Source: Sphingobacteriaceae bacterium
GTDB lineage: Bacteria; Bacteroidota; Bacteroidia; B-17B0; Aurantibacillaceae
DNA: 64,000 bases
Assembly: GCA_002319075.1 (NCBI GenBank)
Contig: NVQB01000001.1
Coordinates: 5,332,001-5,396,000, forward strand
Reading direction: 5' to 3'
Positions 28,740-35,601 of the stretch are shown piece by piece; within the stretch, counting starts at the first letter, position 1; the number at the start of each line of letters is the position of its first letter. The notes under the pieces are model-generated. The model was not told where the DNA came from. It searched no databases and was given only the letters and a program-made list of their open reading frames with translations. Made by a program: the position numbers and the translations under genes.

Positions 28740-30132
28740 TAAATTAAATGGAAAAGATCTTTATAAGATCGGATATGACAAGGATGCATCACGAAGCATG
28801 GCAATAATGACCGCTTCAAAGCATTTTAAGCATAGCCCAAAAGAAGAAGTACTGAATCAATTTAAGTTGGTTAAAGAAAATCCGGAGGACTATCTGGCGG
28901 ATGAAAAGCTTGGAAAGCTTGCCGTTACATTTATAGAAAAAACGGATGAGCGACCTTTCAAGGTTTACACGTTGAATGATATGCCTGAACGGGTGAAAGT
29001 ATATGGTTATAATCATATTGAAGAAGAAGCAAGAAAACAAATGGATGTTGCCATGCGATTGCCCATTAGCCTAAAAGGCGCTCTGATGCCCGATGCACAC
29101 AGCGGTTATGGCTTGCCTATTGGTGGGGTGCTCGCTGCTGACAATGCTGTAATTCCATTTGGCGTTGGCGTCGACATTGGTTGTCGCATGGCCTTATCAA
29201 TTTTCGATCTCCCCGAAAAGTATATTCATCATAAAGCGTTTGAATTAAAAAACGCCTTAAAGGAGCATACTCATTTTGGAATGGAAGGTAGCTTAGACAA
29301 AAAACAAGATCATGAAGTACTTGAACGATCCGAATTCAATGACACACCTTTACTGCGAAAATTGCATGGCAAAGCAATGCGGCAACTAGGGACTTCAGGA
29401 AGTGGAAATCATTTTGTAGAATTTGGGATCATTACATTAAATGAATTTAATACGCAAAATTTACCAGCAGGCAGTTACATAGCGCTGTTGTCGCATTCAG
29501 GGTCAAGAGGCCTGGGGGCAACTGTCGCACAGCACTACACGAAGATAGCTATGGACACCTGCAAATTACCGAGGGAAGCACAACACCTTGCGTGGCTAGA
29601 TCTCAACAGTGGTGAGGGACAAGAATACTGGTTAAGTATGAATTTAGCGGGAGACTATGCAAAAGCTTGTCACGACAGAATTCATATTAATTTGACAAAA
29701 GCACTTGGAATAAAACCTGTTGCAAAAATTGAAAACCATCATAACTTCGCCTGGAGGGAAACACTAAATGGTAAAGAGATGATTATTCATCGCAAAGGTG
29801 CTACACCTGCACGTGAAGGTGAGCTTGGTATTATCCCGGGAAATATGACCGACGCAGGTTATCTTGTTTGCGGAAAGGGGATTATTGACTCTCTCAACTC
29901 TGCGTCGCACGGCGCTGGAAGAGCCATGTCAAGAAGAAGGGCCAAGGACAGCATCACGGTATCTTCATTTAAAAAAATGGTAGCAGATGCGGGAGTATCT
30001 TTAATTGGCGGCACGCCGGAAGAGTCTCCTCTTGCCTACAAGAATATTGATGAAGTAATGATCGCTCAGAAGGACCTTGTAGATATCCACGGAAAATTTA
30101 TCCCAAAAATCGTAAGAATGAACAAAGAATAA
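28729..30132 (+). CDS. rtcB: RtcB-family RNA ligase (PrfH-associated copy)
   Basis: A 467-residue RtcB. The conserved blocks are GVDIGCRMAL (Mn-binding Cys), GNHFVEFG, HSGSRGLG, ENHHNFAW, HRKGATPA and SHGAGR (the guanylated-His region). RtcB seals RNA 2',3'-cyclic-phosphate or 3'-phosphate ends to 5'-OH ends with GTP and Mn. The pairing with prfH, which starts 2 bp downstream, defines the RtcB-PrfH type known to restore ribosomes cut in the decoding centre. A second, diverged RtcB lies at 37090, so this copy is probably the rRNA-dedicated one. Confidence 0.93.
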   Translation: MNTNKLNGKDLYKIGYDKDASRSMAIMTASKHFKHSPKEEVLNQFKLVKENPEDYLADEKLGKLAVTFIEKTDERPFKVYTLNDMPERVKVYGYNHIEEEARKQMDVAMRLPISLKGALMPDAHSGYGLPIGGVLAADNAVIPFGVGVDIGCRMALSIFDLPEKYIHHKAFELKNALKEHTHFGMEGSLDKKQDHEVLERSEFNDTPLLRKLHGKAMRQLGTSGSGNHFVEFGIITLNEFNTQNLPAGSYIALLSHSGSRGLGATVAQHYTKIAMDTCKLPREAQHLAWLDLNSGEGQEYWLSMNLAGDYAKACHDRIHINLTKALGIKPVAKIENHHNFAWRETLNGKEMIIHRKGATPAREGELGIIPGNMTDAGYLVCGKGIIDSLNSASHGAGRAMSRRRAKDSITVSSFKKMVADAGVSLIGGTPEESPLAYKNIDEVMIAQKDLVDIHGKFIPKIVRMNKE

Positions 30133-30134
30133 TT

Positions 30135-30752
30135 ATGGAAACAAAACTGATACAAATTACATCAGGAAAAGGCCCCGCAGAATGTGAGCGGGCCGCCTTC
30201 CTGGTAGTAGATAAAATGAAAAAAGAAGCGATAAAACATACGCTGATAATTGAACCAGTAGAACTGATAAATGGAAAATTTGACGAAACCTATCTTTCTG
30301 TTTTATTCCGCGTTAGCGGCAAAGGAATCGGAGCTTTTCTTAAAGAATGGGAAGGAACCATTCAGTGGATAGCACAAAGTCCATATCGCAAATTTCACAA
30401 ACGTAAGAACTGGTTTGTTGGAATTATATCGTATGATTTGCCAAAAGAAATTCCATGGAATGAAAAAGATATTTCGTTTCAAACCCTCAGGGCATCAGGA
30501 CCAGGTGGTCAAAATGTAAATAAAGTAGAATCGGCTGTCAGGGCAATTCACAACCCAACCGGTACAAGTGTAACGGCATCTGATGAAAGATCGCAGCTAA
30601 TGAATAAGAAAGCCGCCGGAGAAAGATTAAAGAATAAGTTGTTAAGCTTGCAGATGCAAGAAACTATGATACAAACACAAGACCAATGGATGAAACATCA
30701 TTTGCTTCAGAGAGGCAGTCCTGTCAAGGTTTTCAAAGCATCGCTTGAATAA
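30135..30752 (+). CDS. prfH: Peptide chain release factor homologue PrfH
   Basis: A 205-residue protein with the release-factor catalytic domain: GPGGQNVNKVES (the GGQ motif) near residues 121-132, followed by NPTGTSVTASDERSQ and a basic carboxy terminus. It lacks the codon-recognition domain of RF1/RF2. PrfH proteins free the nascent peptide from ribosomes with a damaged decoding centre so that RtcB can repair the 16S rRNA. It is the last gene of the leader-basic protein-rtcB unit. The length and operon exclude the mitochondrial-type rescue factor ArfB. Confidence 0.9.
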   Translation: METKLIQITSGKGPAECERAAFLVVDKMKKEAIKHTLIIEPVELINGKFDETYLSVLFRVSGKGIGAFLKEWEGTIQWIAQSPYRKFHKRKNWFVGIISYDLPKEIPWNEKDISFQTLRASGPGGQNVNKVESAVRAIHNPTGTSVTASDERSQLMNKKAAGERLKNKLLSLQMQETMIQTQDQWMKHHLLQRGSPVKVFKASLE

Positions 30753-30770
30753 ATTAAAAAGTGTTTTCTT

Positions 30771-30967
30771 GTTTACGAATTTAAAACTACTGCTCACTCA
30801 ATGAAACACTCTATTCAGAAAAAATATAAATTATTTTTTAAGACCCTGAAAGTACTGATTTTAATGGAGTTTCCAGAGGTGTTATAGATATATTAAAATA
30901 TCATTTCGCCATTTTAATAAAAATAAATTTGGATCGAATAAAAAAAATGATTTACATTTGTGCCAGA
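30771..30967 (+). promoter_or_regulatory. Promoter region B, near copy of the one at 27542
   Basis: It shares with 27542-27739 the blocks GTTTACGAA, CTCACTCAATGAAAC, AGAGGTGTTA and the core TTTG (30928) with TACATTTG (30953), spacer 21 bp. It points toward the second leader ORF and the tRNA array, suggesting that tRNAs and RtcB-PrfH are co-regulated. Confidence 0.72.
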
Positions 30968-30985
30968 GTTAAAGAAAAGAACAAA

Positions 30986-31066
30986 ATGAAACACAGTTTA
31001 ATATATCGCCAAAACATACACCAACCGGCCTTTACGCCGCTATTTGGATGTATTGGGTTATGTTGA
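30986..31066 (+). CDS. Small leader ORF before the tRNA array
   Basis: A 26-codon ORF (starts MKHSLIYRQN, ends GCIGLC) lies just after promoter B. It has an A-rich upstream region and no Shine-Dalgarno, unlike the leader at 27786. A strong terminator follows at 31099. The layout of promoter, tiny ORF, terminator and RNA genes parallels the RtcB-PrfH leader. No codon bias typical of amino-acid attenuation is visible. Coding status is uncertain. Confidence 0.42.
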   Translation: MKHSLIYRQNIHQPAFTPLFGCIGLC

Positions 31067-31098
31067 ACTTAGAATAAAAATTTATTTTAATTTATCAT

Positions 31099-31125
31099 AA
31101 CCCCGGCCACACCGGGGTTTTTTAT
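31099..31125 (+). terminator. Strong intrinsic terminator after the leader ORF
   Basis: CCCCGG-CCACA-CCGGGG is followed by TTTTTT. It separates the leader ORF from the tRNA array, so it may act as an attenuator or end a short leader transcript. Confidence 0.85.
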
Positions 31126-31228
31126 TGAACAAGAAAATGAAACGACACAGTCTACAACCGATATTTTTCTATCAACCAGGTTTTACCTGACAGGGAAATC
31201 GTGTGCCATAGTGTAAAAACTATTCAAG

Positions 31229-31258
31229 CCCGATCCCTGAAAAGATCGGGTTTTTGTT
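31229..31258 (+). terminator. Second terminator just before the tRNA array
   Basis: CCCGATC-CCTGAAAA-GATCGGG is followed by TTTTTGTTTT. It ends 5 bp before the first tRNA, so array transcription either reads through two terminators or has a separate start. I see no convincing promoter between them. Confidence 0.8.
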
Positions 31259-31262
31259 TTAC

Positions 31263-31334
31263 TGCCGGGTCGTCTAATTGGTAGGACACCAGAGTTTGAA
31301 TCTGGGTATAGTGGTTCGAATCCACTCCCGGCAA
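31263..31334 (+). tRNA. tRNA-Gln(UUG)
   Basis: Acceptor TGCCGGG/CCCGGCA, D-arm GTCT...GGAC, anticodon stem CCAGA/TCTGG with loop GTTTGAA (anticodon TTG) and T-arm AGTGG-TTCGAAT-CCACT. Cloverleaf complete. CCA is not encoded. Confidence 0.9.
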
Positions 31335-31339
31335 CAAAT

Positions 31340-31413
31340 ACCCTCTTAGCCCAATTGGTAGAGGCGCTTGTCTTAGGAACAAGTTAGCATTGGTTCAAAT
31401 CCAATAGAGGGTA
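31340..31413 (+). tRNA. tRNA with Leu(UAG) anticodon and a short variable loop
   Basis: Acceptor ACCCTCT/AGAGGGT, anticodon stem CTTGT/ACAAG with loop CTTAGGA (TAG) and T-arm ATTGG-TTCAAAT-CCAAT. The variable region is only 5 nt (TTAGC), whereas bacterial tRNA-Leu normally has a long variable arm. It may not be charged by leucyl-tRNA synthetase. Confidence 0.8.
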
Positions 31414-31421
31414 CAAAAAAA

Positions 31422-31494
31422 TGGGATGTAGCTCAACGGTTAGAGCAGGTGCCTTATACTCACAAGGTTGTCAGTTCGAATCTGGCCACCCCGA
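31422..31494 (+). tRNA. Degenerate tRNA, probably Ile(UAU) by position
   Basis: Acceptor TGGGATG/CACCCCG has one A-C mismatch. The D-arm GCTC/GAGC and T-arm GTCAG-TTCGAAT-CTGGC are good. Canonical numbering gives the loop CTTATAC (anticodon TAT), but the anticodon stem then has only three central pairs (GTG/CAC). An alternative fold makes an 8-nt loop. It is likely a decoy, a decaying copy or an RNA with altered decoding. Confidence 0.62.
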
Positions 31495-31504
31495 CAAAAA
31501 AGAA

Positions 31505-31577
31505 CGGGAAGTAGTTCAGTTGGCAGAACGCGTGCTTTGGGAGCATGAGGTCGCAGGTTCGAATCCTGTCTTCCCGA
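31505..31577 (+). tRNA. tRNA-Pro(UGG)
   Basis: Acceptor CGGGAAG/CTTCCCG, D-arm GTTC/GAAC, anticodon stem CGTGC/GCATG with loop TTTGGGA (TGG) and T-arm with GTTCGAATC. Complete cloverleaf, no encoded CCA. Confidence 0.9.
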
Positions 31578-31582
31578 CAGAT

Positions 31583-31655
31583 GTTGAGATTAGTGTAAGG
31601 GTTAACACGGTGGCTTGTGGCGCTATCAATAAGGGTTCGAATCCCCTATCTCAAC
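31583..31655 (+). tRNA. tRNA-His(GUG)
   Basis: Acceptor TTGAGAT/ATCTCAA with the extra G-1 opposite C73, the identity mark of tRNA-His. D-arm GTGT/ACAC, loop TTGTGGC (anticodon GTG). The T-stem has one A-C mismatch. Confidence 0.9.
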
Positions 31656-31660
31656 CAAAC

Positions 31661-31728
31661 GTGAAGTAGAATAAATTTCGCTTCATATTAAAAAATCATG
31701 AAGCGTAAGTTTTGCTTTCTGCTTCATG
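31661..31728 (+). repeat. Two GAAG/CTTC hairpins between tRNA genes
   Basis: Two adjacent hairpins, TGAAG...CTTCA (near 31662-31685) and ATGAAGC...GCTTCAT (near 31699-31728), separate the His and Phe tRNAs. Similar GAAGTGAAC-based hairpins recur at about 31811 and 32075. They may be processing signals. Confidence 0.5.
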
Positions 31729-31732
31729 AAAG

Positions 31733-31805
31733 GGACAAGTGGCAGACGTGGTGTATGCGTTGCTCTGAAAAAGCAAAGAAAGTGATTCGATTTCACTCTT
31801 GTCCA
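31733..31805 (+). tRNA. tRNA-Phe(GAA)
   Basis: Acceptor GGACAAG/CTTGTCC, anticodon stem TTGCT/AGCAA with loop CTGAAAA (GAA) and T-arm AGTGA-TTCGATT-TCACT. The D-arm is poor (GCA...TGC only). Flanking CTTCA/TGAAG could extend the stem outside the gene. Confidence 0.82.
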
Positions 31806-31809
31806 CAGA

Positions 31810-31840
31810 ATCTGAAGTGAACCATAGAGTTTGCTTTAGA
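31810..31840 (+). repeat. GAAGTGAAC hairpin between tRNA genes
   Basis: TCTGAAGTGAAC pairs with GTTTGCTTTAGA (12 pairs including G-T) around a 6-nt loop, between the Phe and Arg tRNAs. Related to the hairpin at 32074. Confidence 0.5.
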
Positions 31841-31844
31841 AAAA

Positions 31845-31929
31845 CGACCTGTAGCTCAATTGGAAGAGCGGCTGAATACGAATCAGCAGGTTTAAGGTTC
31901 TCCCGATAGCTATCGGGATTACTGGTCGT
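31845..31929 (+). tRNA. tRNA-Arg(ACG) with a palindrome inserted in its T-loop
   Basis: Acceptor CGACCTG/CTGGTCG (one T-T), D-arm GCTC/GAGC, anticodon stem GCTGA/TCAGC with loop ATACGAA (ACG). The T-arm reads TAAGGTTC, then TCCCGATAGCTATCGGGA (31901-31918), then TTA, replacing the expected GAATCC. A normal T-loop cannot form, so the RNA is either inactive or a special form. Confidence 0.75.
31901..31918 (+). repeat. 18-bp palindromic element (copy 1) in the tRNA-Arg T-loop
   Basis: Perfect palindrome TCCCGATAGCTATCGGGA, inserted right after GGTTC. The same junction occurs at 35970. Confidence 0.85.
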
Positions 31930-31985
31930 CAAAAAAAAATGAGAATGCGCTGACCCTGGAGTTCAGGCATAGAAAATTATTAAAT

Positions 31986-32069
31986 GGGAATGCGCCAACG
32001 ACGGTGAGTTGGGACGGACTGTAACTCCGTTGCCGCAAGGCTTTGCAGGTTCGACTCCTGCTACTCCCA
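31986..32069 (+). tRNA. tRNA-Tyr(GUA)
   Basis: A class II tRNA: anticodon stem ACGGA/TCCGT with loop CTGTAAC (GTA), a long variable arm GCC-GCAA-GGC and T-arm GCAGG-TTCGACT-CCTGC. The acceptor GGGAATG/TACTCCC has one A-C mismatch. Confidence 0.86.
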
Positions 32070-32073
32070 CAAA

Positions 32074-32111
32074 TCCTGAAGTGAACGAACATTGTGAGTT
32101 CTACTTCAAGG
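32074..32111 (+). repeat. GAAGTGAAC hairpin closing the tRNA array
   Basis: CCTGAAGTGAAC pairs, with two bulges, with GTTCTACTTCAAGG. It lies after the Tyr tRNA and overlaps the 3' end of the convergent WYL gene. It could serve as a terminator for either side. Confidence 0.45.
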
Positions 32112-33125
32112 ATCCGTTCTTTGATAGTTTGAAATTGTATGTTTAAGCCGCGCTTGAATCTTTCCGGAGAGCCGTTTCGGAGATAACACTTTAATCTGTT
32201 CTCCGAAGCCAAGTATTTCTCGCTCAAGCTCAAAGTTCCAGATCACGTCTAAAGAGAAAATAGTTCCGTCCATTTCTTCTTTTAAGATCTTCTGACTATG
32301 GTGAATGGGCTTTGTGATAATGTAGGGTGCATGCTCGGGTATAATTTTCATCACAATAGTCTGAGATTTTTGGCTTGGCATTTTTGAAACACCGATAGTA
32401 TCATTAAAGTAACTGAAGACATCATGTTCAGGTTTGATATATTTTTCTGAACCTGCTTCGGCAATACTTTCAATGCGGTCAAGCGCGAGGATCATAATAG
32501 CTTTCCCTTTTTTATTTGCGCCTTTCAAAAACCAACGGTTACGATATTCTTTAAGCAGGTAGGGATAAAAGACAATTTCCTGTGGCTTTTGTGCTTTGAA
32601 AGATTGATAGGTGATGAGAATCGTTTTTTTATGAATAATAGCCTTATGCAGTGTATCAATGTGATTAAGGCCCTTGAGAAGTTCGTTTTTTTCGAAATCA
32701 ATATAAGAACGGCCTTTGTTTTTTTGCTTGTACAGCTTGTCCTCCAGCCGTGTAACCATTCCTGTAAGATCTTCGAAATAGCTAAAGCCCTTAAATTGTT
32801 TTAGTACTTCCATAACCTCATTCAAAGTACCCAGGTCCTGCGTACTTAATGGAATATTGGTGATGCTGTAATTCTTGTCCTCGTAAGAATAATATTTCTT
32901 ATCGGTCACAATAATGGGCGCATTATATCCCAGTTTTTCACTCCGCATGTTTTGTATGTCCAGTTGGATGGTGCGAACACTGATGCCTTTGCTTATTCCT
33001 TCGTACTCGTTAAGCGCTTCGGCGCAGGCTTCTACAAGGTCATTCAACGTCCATTTGCGAAAACGATTCTGAAGGCAATTATCTATGGTTTTATAGCGCA
33101 TAAGCGCCAGCTTATTAATTGGCAT
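32106..33125 (-). CDS. WYL-domain transcriptional regulator
   Basis: A 339-residue regulator. Residues about 1-80 form a winged-helix DNA-binding region (WTLNDLVEACAEAL, SVRTIQLDIQNMR). Residues about 155-230 form a WYL domain (ILITYQSF, YPYLLKEYRNRWFLKG, LALDRIESI) and the end is a WCX-type extension. WYL regulators sense ligands such as nucleic acids and control DNA-damage, RNA-repair or defence genes. A 23-bp operator lies 46 bp upstream of its start and recurs before the Ro60 and second RtcB operons, so autoregulation and control of both are likely. In many proteobacteria this place is taken by the unrelated activator RtcR. Confidence 0.88.
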   Translation of the reverse strand: MPINKLALMRYKTIDNCLQNRFRKWTLNDLVEACAEALNEYEGISKGISVRTIQLDIQNMRSEKLGYNAPIIVTDKKYYSYEDKNYSITNIPLSTQDLGTLNEVMEVLKQFKGFSYFEDLTGMVTRLEDKLYKQKNKGRSYIDFEKNELLKGLNHIDTLHKAIIHKKTILITYQSFKAQKPQEIVFYPYLLKEYRNRWFLKGANKKGKAIMILALDRIESIAEAGSEKYIKPEHDVFSYFNDTIGVSKMPSQKSQTIVMKIIPEHAPYIITKPIHHSQKILKEEMDGTIFSLDVIWNFELEREILGFGEQIKVLSPKRLSGKIQARLKHTISNYQRTDP

Positions 33126-33171
33126 AAAATAAGGGGCTGGTTCAACGCATTAAAGATACAATTTTAAAAAA

Positions 33172-33194
33172 ACTACGCAATGTATTTGCGTAGT
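33172..33194. promoter_or_regulatory. WYL operator, site 1
   Basis: Perfect inverted repeat ACTACGCA-N7-TGCGTAGT between the divergent WYL and Ro60 genes. Confidence 0.82.
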
Positions 33195-33272
33195 ATAAAC
33201 CGGGTGAGAGTTTAACCGAAATTAATTCTCCTCGTTTTCAGATACTTAAAATAAAAATAAAAAAATCAATAA

Positions 33273-33295
33273 ACTACGCAATTCGGATGCGTAGT
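33273..33295. promoter_or_regulatory. WYL operator, site 2, before Ro60
   Basis: ACTACGCA-N7-TGCGTAGT again. The right half is followed after 11 nt by TTTG, a likely -7 element, so the site would cover the promoter of the Ro60 gene. Confidence 0.84.
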
Positions 33296-33377
33296 TAAAT
33301 AAAACCTTTGTCTTGTCAATATGAAACAATAATAAAAACAAATTCAAATTGATAGTAATAATTAAAAACAGAAGAGT

Positions 33378-34895
33378 ATGAAATTCAACATCTTTAAAAA
33401 AAACGTAAACGCTGTAACCAACTACGAAGGTGCAAAAGCTTACACGTTAACTCCTGAAATGGAATTATATTCCGCAGTAGTAACTGCCGGATTAAATGAC
33501 AATTTCTACGAGAAAGGCGATACCCGTCTTGCCCGTATACAAGAGTTGATGTTGAAAAACAATGCTGAGTATGTTGCAAAACTGGCTGTATACACCCGCA
33601 ACGAAATGTATATGAGAAGCGTGCCAATGGTATTGGCAGTTGAACTGGCAAAAGCAAATTCAGGTAACGCAGTTGTTGGAAAAACTGTAAGCGGCGTGGT
33701 AAAACGCGCAGATGAGATCACTGAATTATTAGCCTACTACCAGTTAGCCAATAACAGAACAGGCACTAAAAAATTAAACAAGCTTTCCAAGCAAATACAA
33801 AGAGGTTTGTCTGAAGCGTTTAACCGTTTTGATGAGTATCAATTTGCCAAATACAATCGTGCAGCTGAAGTGAAATTGCGTGATGCATTGTTCATTGTTC
33901 ACCCTAAAGCAAAAGATGAAGCACAACAAGCGATCTTTAATAAAATTGCTGGCAACAACCTGGCTGTACCATACACCTGGGAAACTGAGTTATCAGCTTT
34001 AGGTCAGGCAAAATACGAGAATGAAAAAGCGAAAGCAGCGGCGCTTAAAGCCAAGTGGGAAGAATTAATAGACAGCGGTAAAATAGGCTACATGGCCTTA
34101 ATGAGAAACCTGCGAAATATTTTGGAGGCAAACGTATCGGTAGCTCATGTTAGAAAAGTAGGCGACTACTTATCAAACGAAACTGCGGTGGCCAATTCAA
34201 AACAATTGCCTTTCCGTTTTCTGGCTGCCTACCGCGAAATAAAAATAATGAACTCTGAATTTGCAACTATGATCTTAAATGCACTTGAAGATGCGGTTAT
34301 TGCAAGTGCAAAGAACATGAAAGGTTTTGTCGAAACAACACGTGTATTGATTGCCTGTGATGTATCAGGTTCTATGCAAAAGCCAATCTCTGCAAAAAGC
34401 AAAGTGTTGTTGTTTGACATTGGTTTAATGCTGGGCATGTTAATGCACTCAAAATGCAAAAGAGTTGTAACCGGTATGTTTGGTGATACGTGGAAGATCG
34501 TGAATATGCCGAACCGCGGTGTATTAGCAAACGTAGGAGAATACTACAAGCGTGAAGGTGAAGTGGGTTATTCAACGAATGGTTACAAAGTAATCGATGA
34601 CCTGTTTAATCGTGGTGTGGTAATGGATAAAATAATGTTGTTTACCGACTGCCAATTATGGGATAGCAAGTTTGGAGTTTCAAGCCTTGAAAAATCATGG
34701 AAAGCCTACAAACAAATAGCGCCAGAGGCAAAATTGTATTTGTTCGACCTGGCAGGTTATGGTACTACGCCGTTAAACGTCCAAAAAAATGACGTCTGCC
34801 TGATAGCAGGCTGGTCAGATAAAGTGTTTGATGTATTGCATTCTATCGAGAATGGTGTGAGTGCAGTTGAAAAGATCAAACAAGTAGTGTTGTAG
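33378..34895 (+). CDS. rsr: Ro60/Rsr homologue (TROVE and von Willebrand A domains)
   Basis: A 505-residue TROVE protein. Residues about 15-320 are the helical-repeat ring (KAYTLTPEMELYSAVVTA, MYMRSVPMVLAVELAK) and about 325-500 a von Willebrand A domain with the metal site DVSGSM. Ro60 rings bind the ends of misfolded RNAs and are gated by Y RNAs; bacterial Rsr works with exonucleases in rRNA and tRNA quality control. The gene has its own WYL operator and is followed at once by the Y-RNA array. Length and motif order match bacterial Rsr. Confidence 0.94.
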   Translation: MKFNIFKKNVNAVTNYEGAKAYTLTPEMELYSAVVTAGLNDNFYEKGDTRLARIQELMLKNNAEYVAKLAVYTRNEMYMRSVPMVLAVELAKANSGNAVVGKTVSGVVKRADEITELLAYYQLANNRTGTKKLNKLSKQIQRGLSEAFNRFDEYQFAKYNRAAEVKLRDALFIVHPKAKDEAQQAIFNKIAGNNLAVPYTWETELSALGQAKYENEKAKAAALKAKWEELIDSGKIGYMALMRNLRNILEANVSVAHVRKVGDYLSNETAVANSKQLPFRFLAAYREIKIMNSEFATMILNALEDAVIASAKNMKGFVETTRVLIACDVSGSMQKPISAKSKVLLFDIGLMLGMLMHSKCKRVVTGMFGDTWKIVNMPNRGVLANVGEYYKREGEVGYSTNGYKVIDDLFNRGVVMDKIMLFTDCQLWDSKFGVSSLEKSWKAYKQIAPEAKLYLFDLAGYGTTPLNVQKNDVCLIAGWSDKVFDVLHSIENGVSAVEKIKQVVL

Positions 34896-34937
34896 AATAA
34901 ATCCCTCTCTGTCAATCCAGTCAGAGGGGGTTAATAT

Positions 34938-35129
34938 GGTCTTGTAGCTTAAAAGGAAAAGCTGCGGCAAAATTAGCTTAACCGCGGAGTGTATGGAAAA
35001 TGCCGGCACAACTATGCGTTGTGAAGGACAGAGTTTACAGTGCACCGAAATGATTTTATCATAGTAGGGAAGCGTATTTACAGCCATACTGTCTGAAAAG
35101 AAATACGAGTTCGAATCTCGTCAGGACCA
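34938..35129 (+). ncRNA. tRNA-shell RNA with expanded anticodon region
   Basis: A complete tRNA frame: acceptor GGTCTTG/CAGGACC, TA linker, D-arm GCTT-AAAAGGAA-AAGC and T-arm ACGAG-TTCGAAT-CTCGT. About 142 nt (34963-35104) replace the usual 23 nt of anticodon arm and variable loop. Inside are possible stems GTATGG/CCATAC, CACAAC/GTTGTG and ATGAT/ATCAT. No classical anticodon arm is present. It is not tmRNA (too short, true D-arm, no tag ORF seen). It may be a Y-like RNA or a tRNA with an intron-like insert. Confidence 0.68.
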
Positions 35130-35150
35130 CGTTCTTTAAAATATTGAAAT

Positions 35151-35283
35151 TGTCAAAATGCCGTAGAATGGCCCGATAGCTATCGGGACGCTCTACAGGG
35201 CGGGTCTCAATAGGGGTGAAAGCCGGTATGGGTGCAAATCCTCATGCGTATCCCCGTTCTGAATTCGCCTTTTGCTTTTGACA
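35151..35283 (+). ncRNA. Y-RNA-like unit 1
   Basis: Outer stem TGTCAAAA/TTTTGACA, bulge TGCCGTA, return bulge GCCTTTTGC. The inner stem is broken by a CCCGATAGCTATCGGG palindrome (35172-35187), which also replaces the (A/T)TACTTCG motif. The payload has AGGGG/CCCC enclosing a T-arm-like GGG-TGCAAAT-CC hairpin. Confidence 0.75.
35172..35187 (+). repeat. Palindromic element (copy 2) in Y unit 1
   Basis: CCCGATAGCTATCGGG, identical to the core of copy 1. Confidence 0.85.
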
Positions 35284-35292
35284 TACTTAAAT

Positions 35293-35421
35293 TTCCAGGA
35301 TGCCGTAGAAGTGGGTTACTTCGAGCCAAAAACAATTAGGGGAGGTTGCCGGTACGTCCGGTATAGGGACATGATCCCTATGGCAAATCCCCGTTGCCTG
35401 CTCCGACTTTCGCTCCTGGAA
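35293..35421 (+). ncRNA. Y-RNA-like unit 2
   Basis: Outer stem TTCCAGGA/TCCTGGAA, TGCCGTA bulge, inner stem GAAGTGGG/CCGACTTT (7 of 8 pairs), motif TTACTTCG. The return bulge is shorter (CGC). The payload resembles that of unit 1 (AGGGG...GCCGGTA...CAAATCC..CCCC) with hairpins CCGG-TACGT-CCGG and TAGGGA-CATGA-TCCCTA. Confidence 0.75.
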
Positions 35422-35427
35422 TACTAT

Positions 35428-35522
35428 TGAAAGATGCCGTAAATAAGAGATACTTCGTTTGGCAAAGCCGAAAGGCAAGGGGTTCGAATCCCTTAAGACT
35501 CTTATTGCTTTTTGCTCTTTTA
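35428..35522 (+). ncRNA. Y-RNA-like unit 3 with T-arm payload
   Basis: Outer stem TGAAAGA/TCTTTTA, TGCCGTA, perfect inner stem AATAAGAG/CTCTTATT, motif ATACTTCG, return bulge GCTTTTTGC. The payload keeps one tRNA T-arm (AGGGG-TTCGAAT-CCCTT) but no acceptor or D-arm. Confidence 0.82.
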
Positions 35523-35523
35523 T

Positions 35524-35593
35524 AAACAGTGCCGTATATAAGACTTACTTCGTTTGAAACACCTAAAAAGGTCTTATAGCTCATTGCCTGTTT
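35524..35593 (+). ncRNA. Y-RNA-like unit 4 (minimal, no tRNA module)
   Basis: Outer stem AAACAG/CTGTTT, TGCCGTA, perfect inner stem TATAAGAC/GTCTTATA, motif TTACTTCG, return bulge GCTCATTGC. Only 26 nt fill the loop, so this is the bare Ro-binding-type stem, comparable to the small Y RNAs found without a tRNA mimic. Confidence 0.8.
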
Positions 35594-35601
35594 CTAAGAT
35601 T

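Noticed and set aside
31229-31258. Sixth copy of the CCCGAT palindrome
   Set aside because: CCCGATC...GATCGGG here has a different centre and a T-run; it is an ordinary terminator.
31421-31669. Open frame of about 80 codons across the tRNA array
   Set aside because: It runs through the Ile, Pro and His tRNA genes; the apparent repeats in the peptide are T-arm sequences.
34938-35129. tmRNA
   Set aside because: Only 192 nt, has a true D-arm, and no tag reading frame or pseudoknot pattern was seen; tmRNA is about 350-400 nt and lacks a normal D-arm.
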